The position numbers and the translations under genes are program-made. 64,000 bases of DNA from the NCBI RefSeq assembly GCF_910596095.1, contig NC_056552.1, positions 15,008,111-15,072,110 of the forward strand. Direction: 5' to 3'. The notes beneath the pieces were generated by a model. The model was not told where the DNA came from. It saw nothing but the letters and a program-made list of their open reading frames with translations, and did not search any database. The DNA is from Thunnus maccoyii (lineage: Eukaryota; Chordata; Actinopteri; Scombriformes; Scombridae). This document shows, in pieces, positions 37,855 through 49,589 of this stretch (positions are counted from its first letter, which is position 1; each line of letters opens with the position of its first letter).

Positions 37855-40800
37855 TTATTGAGGGAATGCCTCATCTTTCATCAGCATGCGCGGGCTTTCC
37901 TGGTTGTCCATTCGACGTCTAGGACCCATCATGCCTATGGGAATAAACAGTAGGCAGTGTGTTATTCATACCAATAATGAGTGTTTCCTTCACTTCATCA
38001 TTAGTTAGATCAATGTAAAAGCATAATGGAGACATAGCCAAGAGACAAATATTCAAAACAATATTGACAGGAATGATCTAAAGCATGAATTTGTATGTTA
38101 AAACACACAAGCCTAACAGTGTTCACTAAAAAGTAGAGTTCTTACAGTGACTGCTGTCCCATGTCCCTCTAACTGAAATGACTAAAATGATTTACCACCC
38201 TAAAAATCTGGCATGGAAGGAAGTAATTTTAGTCTGGAGAAACAAATTCAACAGTGACAAATTTAAAGATCCCCTCCTGACATGTTGTAGGACACATAAA
38301 AATCCTCTGCTTCGAATAATAAGTAGTCTGACGTGTTTTTTATCCACAAAAAACCCCCTTAAAATGACTCATTGGAAAATTCAGAATCTATGAATATGCA
38401 AATATTTTTCGTTTCGAAAGTTCAACTGCTGGACACAAGAGGTCTCCTACTTCACTGTAAAGTCGATTCTCACATGTGTCACACCGGTGTAAGTTGAGTA
38501 CTTGCCCTTGATTAGCTTTAAATTTCAGTGTGTCTTATTCACAGCAATGAAACAACTCAATAACAAACTTATGCACATACTGTAAAAAAAAAAATGTACC
38601 CAAAAAAAAATAATATTATAATCTCCCTTTGATGCAATCCAATTTATGACCTCATAGGTATAAAAATGGGTAAACTTCCCACTGGGACTAGTTTGATTAA
38701 CTTGAGTGTGCCGTTGTGAGTACACTGATTTGAAATATATTCAGATTTTATAAAAATGTCCTTGTGCCTTTCTCTGCAATTTGCTTCCAATGTGCAAAAC
38801 ATATCTGAATAACTCTTTTAACTTGTAAGAGTGATTTTGATGAGGCTCACAGCATCAGATCAAGTAGTAGGTTATTGTATTTGGATGATTATTAATAATA
38901 TGGGTACTGTATCCTAAATAGTCTCTGAAATATTTTGCTCTATTGTCTTAATATTGTAGTCTTTTCTATACTTCCTTTGCCTGAAAGGTAAAACTGAGAC
39001 AAGCAAGAAAATATCTGCAAAAGCTACAACTGTTTGACCCAGAATGTGTGTTTTTGCTGGGACACTTGAGTAATATTCCTACGAAAGCTATAATATATTT
39101 TAACAGGTGTGGTTTCCTTAAAATTTAAAAACAGCGATGACAGAAGTTAACAAACATCAAGCATTCATTTCAACTTACTGCTCTTATGCTTGAATGATTT
39201 GGATCTCCTGGGTGAGTTTGGATTCTGAGGTGGAAAAAGAAAATATATTTTGTTTGGATTCCAGTACAGGAACAAAAATAGGTCCATGCAAGTGAGGAAT
39301 AATCAGTAATATTCTCCATTGTCTCATTTCCTGTTTTAATATTCCCATCATGTTTCAAATATGGGATTATTAAAACAGTACAATACTAACAACTAAATTA
39401 TATTTTAAAAAAATATCATTAAAACCACTGAGAATAACATTAAACATACCTTATCAGATTTCCTTTTCTTGGCTGTAAAAAAAAAGTAATGACATTTTAA
39501 ATTTAGAAAGCATTTGATTAATTTCATAAACTTCATTAAAAGGATTATATTAGCAATCAAAAACAGGCATCACCAAAAACAGGTCAAAAGCAGTACAGTA
39601 CGTCACCTTTCTTTTCTGCCCCGTAAGACCAGTCATTATCATTCACGTCGTCATTATCCTCTTGGTCACTCTCTGACTTGTTGTTGGTGTTGTTACCAGT
39701 AACTATTCTGTAAAAGAGGGAAGAACACAGCAATGACTCAGCATTACTGTCTGCAAATAACAGTTTGAATATTATAAAATGTATATATTCTGAATCTGAG
39801 CTCTAATTACTTTTTTTTGCGTCTGCAGCGACATCTGAAATGATTTCATGCATTTTTTTTATTTATGTTTTATCTTTGTGACATGTGTTGAAGGGGAGAA
39901 TACTGGAAAGTGTATTTACATCCCAACATCATGCATACAGTATATGCGCACTAGAAACTGAGGGGTTGGGTGGTGATCTGCTGTACTCTCGTACCTGCGA
40001 TTGGCTATGCGGCTGCTGTTGCGTCCCATCCCCAGGCATTTCTCCAGATGTGGGGCAAAACGTGAGGCAGCAATGCTCCGGCTGCAGTTGGGACATACAC
40101 ACTCTTTGTTTTTCCACTGGTTGTACACCTGGCCAAACACATCCAATCCTGGCTGGTCCACAATTTCTGGAAATTTAACACAAGCGGTAACAACAGTATT
40201 CAATGAACATTTTCGCTTTACAATTTAGTGGCATGAGTGGTCATGGATCTCATAATAGACAAACCTAGTGTAATGAATTTATTGTATTGTAGCTAACCTC
40301 AATGCATAGGAAACAATTATACATTTTCTGGCCTTTGTGCTTTGTGCTCACCAAAGTCCCTCATACTTTCTTGGTCCGTGTCATCCAGGAAAAAATAGCC
40401 CTGCTTGACGGCCCGGTGGACCTCGAAGCAAAGACCCAGGCATGCATCCTCCACCAGGTCAGACAGGATGTCCTGAGCTAGGCCCTGACAGGGAGGGGCC
40501 GAGGAAACAGACATATGTTATAAGGATAGGTTCACAATTTTTCTAAGTGTGCCTTAAAACAATAGTGAGGTGCCCATATGAATATTGAAACATGTCATGC
40601 TCACTGTAACCATACTTCCTGTTTTTACTGACCATTAAGAAATCCCCTCCTTATGTGTTTACAGTGTTATTGGGGACACACTCCACAGTCCTCCTTCTGT
40701 GCAAAAATGTATTTAAAAGTTTATCTGAAGATAATGTGAGGCTTCAGCCGTCCAAATTAGTGAAAACAAATGGATATCTTTCAAAGTTGCTGTCTTTTTA

Positions 40801-41279
40801 GTCAGGAAAACACCGTCCGCAGAAACTTAAAGAAAGAATGTTATATTACAAAGACTTGTCTAACTCACAGTTGAAGCCTCATATTGGCTTCAGATTAACT
40901 TTTAAATACATTTTTGTGCAAGCAAGGACTGTGGATAGTGTCCTCCTTCACTTACATTGTAAGGTAATACGGAGGGGATCTTTTAATGGGCAGTATGAAC
41001 AGGAGGAAGAATTACACTAAACAAAACCTCTGTCAACATTCATATGGGCACCTGACTGTTGTTTGAAGTCACACATGAAGAATTGTGAACCTATCCTTTA
41101 AGCCCAGAGACACACAAGAATGTCTAATTGTTTCATTCAGAAGGCTGATGTTATCACTGTCTGTTCTGCAGTGTGTCTGCAGATGAAATGTTGAGCCATT
41201 ATTACACAGTGGCCTTGCTCTACTGTACCTCCAGCTTGCTGTTGTCCAGGCTGGACATTGAAACCTCCTCCATTTTCAT
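37855..41279 (-). CDS. atxn7l3: Ataxin-7-like protein 3 paralogue, short form without SCA7 domain, 201 aa
   Basis: ATXN7L3/Sgf11 anchors the USP22-ENY2 deubiquitinase module of SAGA, which removes ubiquitin from histone H2B. Exons, 5' to 3': 41279-41229, 40484-40352, 40166-39995, 39707-39607, 39472-39450, 39224-39179, 37934-37855. Phases agree throughout. Seen: N-terminal ENY2-binding helix region ([17 protein letters not shown], then [17 protein letters not shown]); Sgf11 zinc finger with C86, C89, H101, C105 (CVCPNC...HLEKC); acidic [16 protein letters not shown]; basic [19 protein letters not shown]. Human ATXN7L3 (about 347 aa) goes on to an SCA7 domain. Here the next exon encodes a different tail ([20 protein letters not shown]) and stops at 37855. 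The domain may be lost, or a long isoform may use exons I could not see. Non-coding 5' exon(s) probably lie toward 42.8 kb. Upstream neighbour is ubtf-like, as in human ATXN7L3-UBTF. Confidence 0.85.
38265..38522 (+). repeat. Dispersed repeat, partner of 5965-6290
   Basis: Shares 'aaagatcccctcc.gacatgtt', 'atgcaaatatttttc', 'ctgctggacacaaga' and 'tctcctacttcactg' in order with 5965-6290. It lies in the last intron of the atxn7l3 paralogue. Confidence 0.65.
40523..41097. mobile_element. TTAA-type MITE, 575 bp, long inverted repeats
   Basis: The left end 'aggataggttcacaattttt' and the right end (inverted) 'aggataggttcacaattctt' are nearly identical. Both arms then share 'aggtgcccatatgaat' inward. 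The right flank is TTAA (41098-41101); the left flank is degraded (TATA). It sits between the first two coding exons of atxn7l3. Related copies: 17935, 50132 and 53844. Confidence 0.8.
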
Positions 41280-41727
41280 TTGCCAGAACTACAAGATGAG
41301 CCGACGCTGCTGTGGTCATGCTGCAAGCATTGGCCCAAAACAGGACTGCAGCGGGAGAGAAAACACAGTTAGCAACACAGTGGCACTGATTCATGTTTAA
41401 ACAATGAATGTAAATCAGTGTATTGACGCCTTGAATGCGATGCGGCTACTTACAACTGCACGTTGAGCACTGCCAGGGATTTACTTCCCACGTTTATAAC
41501 CTGCGAATGGCACAAAACAGAATAAGGTTGGTGCTGAAGCACTGCAACATCTCAATAAACAGACACAGAAGGAGCCACAAACGTGACGTTGGCTTAATTT
41601 TCACCCTGCTGGCCCGAGCATTACTGTCTAATGAGAGTAGCTTAGCCAAAACCTTGCTGAACAAAACAAAGAGCGTGTCTATGAATAGGCTGGAGGAATT
41701 GAAAATGCCAAGAGGTTACAAGAGAGG

Positions 41728-42484
41728 CGGTGTTTCGGTTTAACGAGCGACCGTGTTAACTGATGACTTTTACTCGAATGTGTCCGTGGTTGTCGTGGTG
41801 ACGGCAGCTGTTGAAAACACGAACAGAACATTTAGGTGTCCTCCTAAAAGCCTTGGATTATCTTACAGTATATATTCGTCTGGTCCTTTTCTATCTTACC
41901 TTGTATAAATTAAATGGTGTTGCCAACAAGAGGAATTCACATTTCTTCACTTATTTTTCTGAACTCAATCTTTTTAAATGGCTTGTTTGAGAGAAAAACG
42001 CTGGATGTCGTTAACCAGTTCAATGGACGGTAAACTGGTCAAATCCACAGTCTATGGTCAAACCGAGTGAGTACTGGCCAACAGTTTGTACACAATATCT
42101 AGACACAAACTGTACTTAAAGCGTGTACACAATGACAAAGCAGGTTAATTGGTTGAGTATGGGCCATTTGCCGATTGAGAATAACGGTACAAAGTCCCAA
42201 GATAGGCTGCAGCTGCACTGCCAATTTATAGGCTATGATTTGTTTCCCACATTGTAACGTTAGGTGAATGCTCCACTCAAGTTCAATTTAACTGAAACGT
42301 AAATGGGTAGCGTAGATAATAAGCACATACGTATGTAATAATTAAAGCTAAATTGATAAGGCTTTTAGGAGGACACCTATATATACTGTTCGTGTTTTCA
42401 ACAGCTGCCGTCACTATGAGCAACCACGACACATTCGGCCGAAAGTCACCAGTTAACTCGGTCACTCCTTAAACCGAAACACCG
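41728..42484. mobile_element. DNA transposon remnant with about 125-bp terminal inverted repeats
   Basis: The left arm 'cggtgtttcggtttaacgag' continues through 'gtgacggcagctgttgaaaa' to 'gtcctcctaaaagcctt' at about 41854. The right arm (42363-42484) is its reverse complement with scattered mismatches and indels. The intervening 500 bp is non-coding. No clear target duplication was read. The element lies in the presumed first intron or 5' region of atxn7l3. Confidence 0.8.
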
Positions 42485-43106
42485 GTATCCGTCTCACAAA
42501 ACTACAGGGTCAACAGGGGCTACAGCTAGCAGCTAAACATATAAAATGTATCAGACCGAAAGGAGCGATTAAGAGACAATGTAACACATTTGTAGCTGGC
42601 TGAATGGTTTTGCTGTTGAAGACATACATTTGACTACAGCGAGGCTCGTCCCCGGACCCAGCACTGCTGCACTGCGGCTGTTCGCCTCTCAAGTCCCCGT
42701 ACAAACCGCGAATGAGGAAAAACAACACTTGTGTCCCAACATAAAGCCTATCAATGAAGAATATCGCAATCACAGCCACGCAAATTTCCTAATTATGTTT
42801 ATTTACCTATTTCGGCAGGCATCCATCTTTATATCAGAGATCAGACAGTAGCAATCGATCGATGCACGAGTTTCCACCAAGTGCTTCCTCTGCTGCACTG
42901 CCGGCGCTTTTCTCATGTATTTATCATCCAGGCCAGCATGTGACTGCGCCTTACCCCGCGTAAAGCAGGGTTAAACTGGCCTTTTGTTTGGTATTTGAAG
43001 TAACTGTAAGCCAACGTATTAATTTTTAAACCTGGTCAAGTTTGTCTTCTTCATTTTACGATATCACAAAATCGCAAAAATGAATCACATCATTGTATAA
43101 AAAGTG
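42485..43106. other. Likely atxn7l3 promoter and ubtf-like 3' boundary
   Basis: 42600-42970 is comparatively CpG-rich ('gcgaatgagg', 'gccggcgctttt', 'ccttaccccgcgtaaag') and has no coding exon, so it is a candidate atxn7l3 promoter and first exon. The ubtf-like poly(A) signal follows at 43107. Confidence 0.4.
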
Positions 43107-43112
43107 TTTATT
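43107..43112 (-). promoter_or_regulatory. Probable ubtf-like poly(A) signal AATAAA
   Basis: Minus-strand AATAAA about 0.9 kb after the stop codon at 44016, giving a 3' UTR of roughly 900 bases. Confidence 0.5.
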
Positions 43113-44015
43113 AGAAACATATCCCAGTCTGAAAACAACAAACAAAAATATGCATGGGTTTAAACAAATAAAAATCAATCCTTGATAAAGTAGTCTATTA
43201 CTTTTCAACGTCATGTAAAAAAATCTCCGTAATAATCAATCACACCAATAGTAACAAATCAGGCTATGTGAATGGCTAATGCAAGTTTTAAAAAAAACAA
43301 CAACAAAAAAAACACCCTGACATCTAAAATAAGTTTCAACAACATAAATATGTGGCCATCATACTTTCACAGTGTAGAAGTAGAAAAGTCAGTTGAGTAA
43401 AGGTCTTTTCTTTTTTCTTGTATCCTTTATCCAAAAGGAACAGACAAGCTGATTGCAGTATGTTGTGGATGGATTGATCTGCTAAGGGGTCCCCTGGGGA
43501 CCAAAACAAGCAGCTGGGACCCTCCATGTTTTCCACTAAATAGACTCAGGTTGGTAATGTGGCAATTTGAACAAATTCATTTAGGAATATGCACCATGTA
43601 AGCATAATATCTACTTAAATAATAAAGTTCTTACAACATGATTTTCACACAGGGACCCTTTAAGACAGGGCTTCTAGATTAGGTAATAAATCTATTTTCT
43701 CAAATAGCTTCTCACTATTTAGTTATTTTGAAGCTAACCGACTTAGAGTTTTTAAGTGTTAAACCCTTAAAATACCTGAAAGTGTTTTTTTCCTGCACTT
43801 ACAGTTACCGGTTAGTAATCCAGCCTTTGGTGTGGCACACTGCGTACATGTAGGAGGACAAGTGAAGGCAACCTTCCAGCCAATGTGGCCACAAAACAAA
43901 GTGTCATTAAAATAAGACAATAAGACATTGGAGCGCTTGTCCGCCTTCTCAAATCCAGAATCCAGCTCTGAACTCAGCGTGTATATGTATGTGTGTAAGG
44001 TGCTTCTGCTGCTAT

Positions 44016-46140
44016 CTAATAGATGTCAAACATTAAGACGTCATCATCATCATCCTCTTCTTCCTCCTCCTCCTGTGGATCAACAAACAGTTTTTATAAA
44101 ATCTCAACAGACAGATGCAAAATGAAATGTACAAAAAAAAAAAAAAAATGTTTTAGTATTCTAACCTCGTCACTCTCTTCTTCATCACTGCTGCTGTCCT
44201 CGATGTCTTCATCTTCTGAATCCTGTGTGAGATACAATAAACTTAAAATTAGAGCTTTGTAACCCTGGTTGTTTTATTTTCAAGGATTCTATAAATTATG
44301 TCCTAATATTCTTTCAGGACATACATTACACATAAGTATGAGTTTACTGAGTTTACAATGCACTATTTACTACATGCTAATTAGCATAAATCTAATCTGT
44401 ACTTATAGAGCTTTTCACTGGTCACACCATGAATGTGTGGTTGAGATGAGTGTATTCTTTAATGTGTTGAATCAACACTCACTGAGGGTATGTACACTAC
44501 TTCTGTGTTGTTAGTTTCCGTTTGGGTGGCATCAAGGTATTTACATTTCTGCAAAGTCAAGAACATTTTGAATTTCAGAAAGCAAGCAGAAATAAAACAT
44601 CAAAGACACACTTAGAAAGAAAGAAATAATTGTATTTTTATGAGTTCTTACACTGGGGTTACAAATCCGATAGCCTTCCTGCTCTGCTGCCGTCAACGTC
44701 TGAAAAATGTAAAAGGTGACACATGTAAAGGGACCTTCCATTGAAAGTTTAAAAGAAACTTGCCTATACTTAAAACATTAGAAAGAGAGTTTTCTTTATA
44801 CCTCAAACCACTTCTGCAGCTCCTTCGAGTATTTTCTTAAGTTGTCATTGACTTGCTGCTTGTAGCCTTCCTTCTCCCTGGTGGAGAGTTCCTTCCACAT
44901 TTGCTGGACCTTGACGAAGCGCTTTCTTCCATTTGGGACTTTCTCCTTTATTTGTTCCATCTGCTTTTTGCAGAAAATTACATTGCCAGATCTGTGAGAA
45001 TGAAGGGAAATTCACAGTCACACGTTTGTCTTCAGCTGGGGATTCATTTTGCTGCAAGTTTTAGTGAATTCTGGTTAAGTTGAAGGCATGAATGTTGTTA
45101 TTCTCACCGACAGGGCATCTTGGGCTCGCCAGGAAATGTCTTTACAGACTTCACCTGTCTTTTAGTGATCTGCATATCATTGACAAACATTTATTTTTAA
45201 AAGAGGCAATCAATCCACCATCATTTTTTGACTGCAAAATCATTCCCCACTGAGTATAAGCTAGTGTTTGTAAGAGGCATAGTGGCAAAGAGAAACACCT
45301 AATGACATAACAATGAACAATTGATTAAAGTTCCCCAAATTTATTACCAAATTAGTCAACCAAGTATTAACAAAAAGTCTTCTCCTCAGTGTATTTGGAA
45401 AATGTGGTAAATGTTCAGTGTGATATAACCTTATAGCGGTTGGGCAGCAATCTATGTGCTTAAAGTGTGTTTAAATTTGTGATGATTCATTTTAACAGTA
45501 TCACAATCATGAAAATACTTCTCACCTTGCACGGTTTAGGTCTTTTGATATTATTCTCATCTAGGATCCGCTGCTGCTCATCTGCATCAAAAGTCTGAGG
45601 AACATAAACCATATTATCACACAAAGTCTGTTAGTATCTGCTCCATGATCAAACTGTGGCCGTGTAAATGACTTACCGACAGATACTGATTCAGTTTGAC
45701 TGAGTATTCTCTCTGCAACTGAAAGAAATAAACAAATTATGTCATTGGGATTTATGACTTTTTACTGTAACCTGGCATGTTAATTTTGATTTCAGAGTCT
45801 TCTAGTACAGCATATGATTTTTGTAGCACTCTCTATCTGCAATTGTTTGTGTGTGTTCGTACCTCTTGGCTGCGTGTTTTGTACTCGCTTTTCTGCTTGT
45901 CGGTCAACTTTTGCCATCGTTTGGCCCACACAGTCACAAAGGCTTGTCCAGAGACACCCTCCATGTTCCCCACTTGCTCTTTGCAGAATAGACTATATCC
46001 ATCGCTATAACACAAACACACAGACAAAACCTTTTCTATCTGTACACGACCCGTATGACAAGTCTGGACCATATGTGAAATGAGAGTAAATTCTGAGTTT
46101 AATAGGATTGGTGAATGTGCATGATGTCCATTGTCTCCGT

Positions 46141-46186
<46 letters not shown>

Positions 46187-49100
46187 AGCATACTGAGGAG
46201 GTTTGGGAGGTAGACCATCTCTGGATTTCTTCATACTGTTTTCTTCTGCGTCCTCAGAACACTGTTCACCCTGCTTTGTCAAAAGAGGTCACACATCAAT
46301 TTGAAGATCATTAATTAAGATTACAACTGCAAGCAGTGGTATGTATGGTGGGACCACATGAGCTTCATTTAATCAGATATCACATACAAATATTAAATTA
46401 ACAGGTATTTGAGGGAAAAGAATACACCCGGCTACTCATGCAAACGTGCGTCATGGTCACAGTCCTGCTCTGTCATTTCCCATTTTGATGGTTAAAGGTC
46501 CAAAATTTGAGGTGAACATATGTAAAAATGCTCCCTGAACATCAAACAAAATTGTCCAGCAGAACAGAGTGGGCTCATCAGGAGGGGGGCCTTAAAGAGA
46601 CAGGGGCTAAAACGGCCTGTTCTCAGACAGAGGCTGAACTGAGGGGCTGCATATAGGGCCGGTATAAGATAAATATGGAGTTTTTTTAAATTGTAAATCA
46701 TGCAAAGATATTCCATTAGAGCCCCAGAATATAAATATAGACCTGTAAATGTGAGTGATACATCCCCTTTAACCTTTATGAACTGAATCCAATGGCAAAC
46801 TCTCATCATGCATGGTTGGCATGATGAGAAGGGAACCTGAGCGAGCTGGGACAACCACACAACAGGTGTGAGAAACCCTGCCGGGAACATGTTTGTTGTG
46901 TCAGGTAAGGCCTGTGTCCATTTCTTGTTGCCAATCAAGGTATTATTCAGTGTATGTTGTGTCCTTTTACTTGCTGGTACAGTTGAGAGGCTGATTGGTG
47001 ATTAAATCCCCTAGACAAAATAACAAAACATTTTACCAGTACCACACGTCCTGTAAAAACAAGGACTGGCACAGGTGGCCCCTTCTTACATCTGAGGTGT
47101 CTTTAGAAACCTTCTTCCTCTTCCGCTTGGTCTTTCTCTTACAATGGGGAGCTTCTTGATACTGTTCCCTGTAAGACAAAGACTTTGCTTGACACTGACA
47201 TGGGCAGCCCTTTGGTCCAAATGTAATGGGATAACATGGTACTACCTGAACTTCTCCATCCTTCTCTCGTATTCGTTTTTTGCACGCTGGTATTTCTCTT
47301 CATATTTAGCCTGTGATTAGTAGAAAAAAGTCAGTAATTCATCATTTAAAATTTGAGGCCTTAGGCAAAACCAAATGGGAGGAAACACTGTTCTCGCAGT
47401 GGCCTCTCTCTGACCATACCTTCTCTTCATCTGGGAGCCCCACGTACTTATTCATCATCAACTTCAATAACTCTCTGTTGTCCATCTTTGGGTACTTCTT
47501 ATGAAACTTGGCCACGTTCTCCTCATAAAAAATGGCATTTGCTGGGGTGGGTGCTTTCGGGAGTTCTGGGTGGATCTGCAGGAAAGATTAATCGCTATAA
47601 AGTCACAGAATCAATTCAGTTGGTTGCAATCTGCAACCACATAAATCTTAAACAATGGTCCTTTAAGTCATATCCATGTCCTTATAGTGCAGGTGAGTGT
47701 TTATAATCACATGTATAATCAACACGCTATGTACCAGACCAGCTACATGAATGGTTGTACATCATGTCATTAGTGTCTTGCAGATTTGTGGACTACCACA
47801 GTGGCCTTGATGATATTTAAAATACTGCCTTACATCACCCAACTTCACATTTATGACATGAAGCCATCATCTTGCTGTGATTACCTTTTGGTTCAGGGTA
47901 GGATTGGAAATGACATCTTCAGCTTCAACAATGAGCTCTGTGAGGGTCCGAATCTTGCGCATCTGAAAAAGAACAACAAGAATATTACACCTAACTAACA
48001 ACATTTATAAGACTGTATTAGGTAATATTTTGAAATTTTAAGTTGTAGTTTGTTGCATACCTTCACCACTGAAGGAAATATTTTACAATTAGCTTGTTAA
48101 CTTGAACAACCTGACAAATGTCCCTATTTGAACCAGGGCATCCTGATGGTAGCACGACAGGAAAAAGTGTTAAAAATGAACATCATGGTGACATTATGAG
48201 CAGTGCATCAAGATTTAAGCTTCTGCAATGCTTGAGTGTCCTTGAGCAAGATAAAAAAAAATCAGTTTAAGATGTGTTTTGATCTCACTATGGAGGGGAA
48301 CAACTGGAAAAAAAATCCCTACCTAATATCATAATCCCCTTTGACTATAGCTGCCATTCTAACAGTGACACCCAGCCCCAGGTACCAACAAGTAATAATA
48401 CATATATTCACAAAATTACAAACTCCCAACTGAAAATAACAGCATTCCCTTTGGCTGAGACCCTCAAATTTGGTATCAAGTAATAACATGGCAGTATAAG
48501 ACATATTACTAATGAAAAGGGTTAAAATACTGTAGTGATACCGGAAACTCAAAACAGGTATACAGCACTGTGCAAAGGTTTTAAGCACTTTAGATGTTTA
48601 GATTCTTATCCATGATGCAATAACATCAGAAAGGTTTCTGATCAGTCCCAAATTTATTCTGCAGCATAGCAGTGACCCCAAACATACAGCCAGCATCCTA
48701 AAGGACTATTTTCAGCAACAAGAAGAACAAGGAGTCCTGCAACAGATGGTTTGGCCCCCACAGAGCCCTAATCTCAACATCGTGGAGTCAGTCTAGGATT
48801 ACATGAAGAAACAGAAGAAACTGAGATGATTAAATCCACAGAAGAACTGAAGTTCTCCGAGATGTTTGGAACAACCGACCTGCCAAGTACCTTAAAAAAA
48901 CTGTTCCAAGGAGGACTAGTGCTGTTTTAGAAGCAAAGTGTGGTCACACCAAATGTTTATTTTATTTAGGTTTCTTCTATTTACTGAATTAATTTGAACT
49001 TAATTGATAAATAAAAACTATTCATGGCATTATTTTTGAAAGCAACCTGACTTTACTTTTGCACAGAACTGTGTATTATGTTCGAAGACAAAAGTACTGA

Positions 49101-49589
49101 ATCTTTAAAAGTGACCATTTATATTTCGAATGAAAGTTCATTCTTGACCTTGGGAAACTGGAACTGACACTGAATTTTGAACCTTGCATCTGTTGTGATT
49201 TGGCTGAAAGTCCCAGCTTAGAGTGGTGAGATTGTTTTTGTCAATTGAAAATGTATAATTCAAGTATGACCCACCTTCCGTAACATGTCCTTCCACTTTT
49301 CTTGACATGCTTCAGGTGAGAAAGGGGGGAAAGCCACTTTATCCCAGTCTAGACTCTTCATTCCTTGGTAAAATGTTCTCATTCTGTCATTTTGTGAGAG
49401 GTTGGTTTTCATTGCAGCCAGAAGCTTTTGGAGGTTTGCTTTGGTCCACCCTATAGCAATGACAGGAACAGAAAAAGAAAAAAATACTTCATCATTGGTG
49501 CATTTCAGGTAAGAGTTTACTGTTAAATGGCCAAAAACGAATAATGCACGCTTTATTTAACTGTACAAACCCGATTCTTCAGTCTCCAT
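44016..49589 (-). CDS. ubtfl: UBTF-like nucleolar transcription factor, three HMG boxes, 460 aa, 16 exons
   Basis: Homologue of UBF, the HMG-box protein that bends rDNA promoter and gene-body DNA and supports RNA polymerase I with SL1. Exons, 5' to 3': 49589-49571, 49450-49275, 47962-47885, 47575-47420, 47310-47246, 47168-47090, 46270-46194, 46004-45863, 45718-45677, 45594-45526, 45169-45108, 44991-44802, 44699-44652, 44548-44483, 44222-44166, 44072-44016. Phases agree. Seen: UBF dimerisation region aa 1-91 (WTKANLQKLLAAMKTNL, then RKIRTLTELIVEAED); HMG box aa about 95-165; basic stretch KRKTKRKRKK about 174-185; HMG-like box about 213-278 followed by DADEQQRILDEN, as after human box 3; HMG-like box about 318-386 followed by TLTAAEQEGY, recalling the last human box; acidic D/E/S tail about 424-456 ending VLMFDIY. 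Human UBF has six boxes and 764 aa, so this is a reduced paralogue. Symbol by analogy with fish ubtfl. Confidence 0.85.
46143..46184. repeat. (TG)n microsatellite, CA-sense, just after a ubtf-like 5' splice site
   Basis: Twenty-one TG units. On the gene strand they are CA repeats starting 10 bases into the intron after exon 46270-46194 (donor at 46192-46193). An open frame reading through it (poly HT) joins two exons artificially. Confidence 0.95.
46560..46775 (+). repeat. Dispersed repeat, partner of 1-199
   Basis: Same strand and order as 1-199: 'agagacagg.gctaa', 'agacagaggctgaactgagg', 'gggcc.gtat', 'catccccttt'. It lies in a ubtf-like intron. Confidence 0.75.
48558..49077 (+). pseudogene. 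Degenerate Tc1-like element
   Basis: The ends 'tacagcactgtgcaaaggtt' and (inverted) 'tacacagttctgtgcaaaag' match as short inverted repeats. The interior translates in broken frames to a Tc1-type 'QHSSDPKHTASILKDYFQQ' and 'WPPQSPNLNIVES' (the DxNxxE-type box with D replaced by N). Stops and frameshifts are present and the 5' half of the transposase is missing. It lies in ubtf-like intron 2. Confidence 0.8.

Noticed and set aside
34743-39178. Search for an ATXN7L3 SCA7 exon on the minus strand
   Set aside because: No frame with the expected Cys/His pattern was seen; negative result by eye, not by HMM.
41435-41743. 102-codon plus-strand open frame beside atxn7l3
   Set aside because: No family resemblance, and it runs into the inverted-repeat element at 41728.
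45833-46282. 149-codon minus-strand open frame with a poly His-Thr core
   Set aside because: It joins two real ubtf-like exons through the CA microsatellite in the intron; splice sites at 46193 and 46005 explain it.
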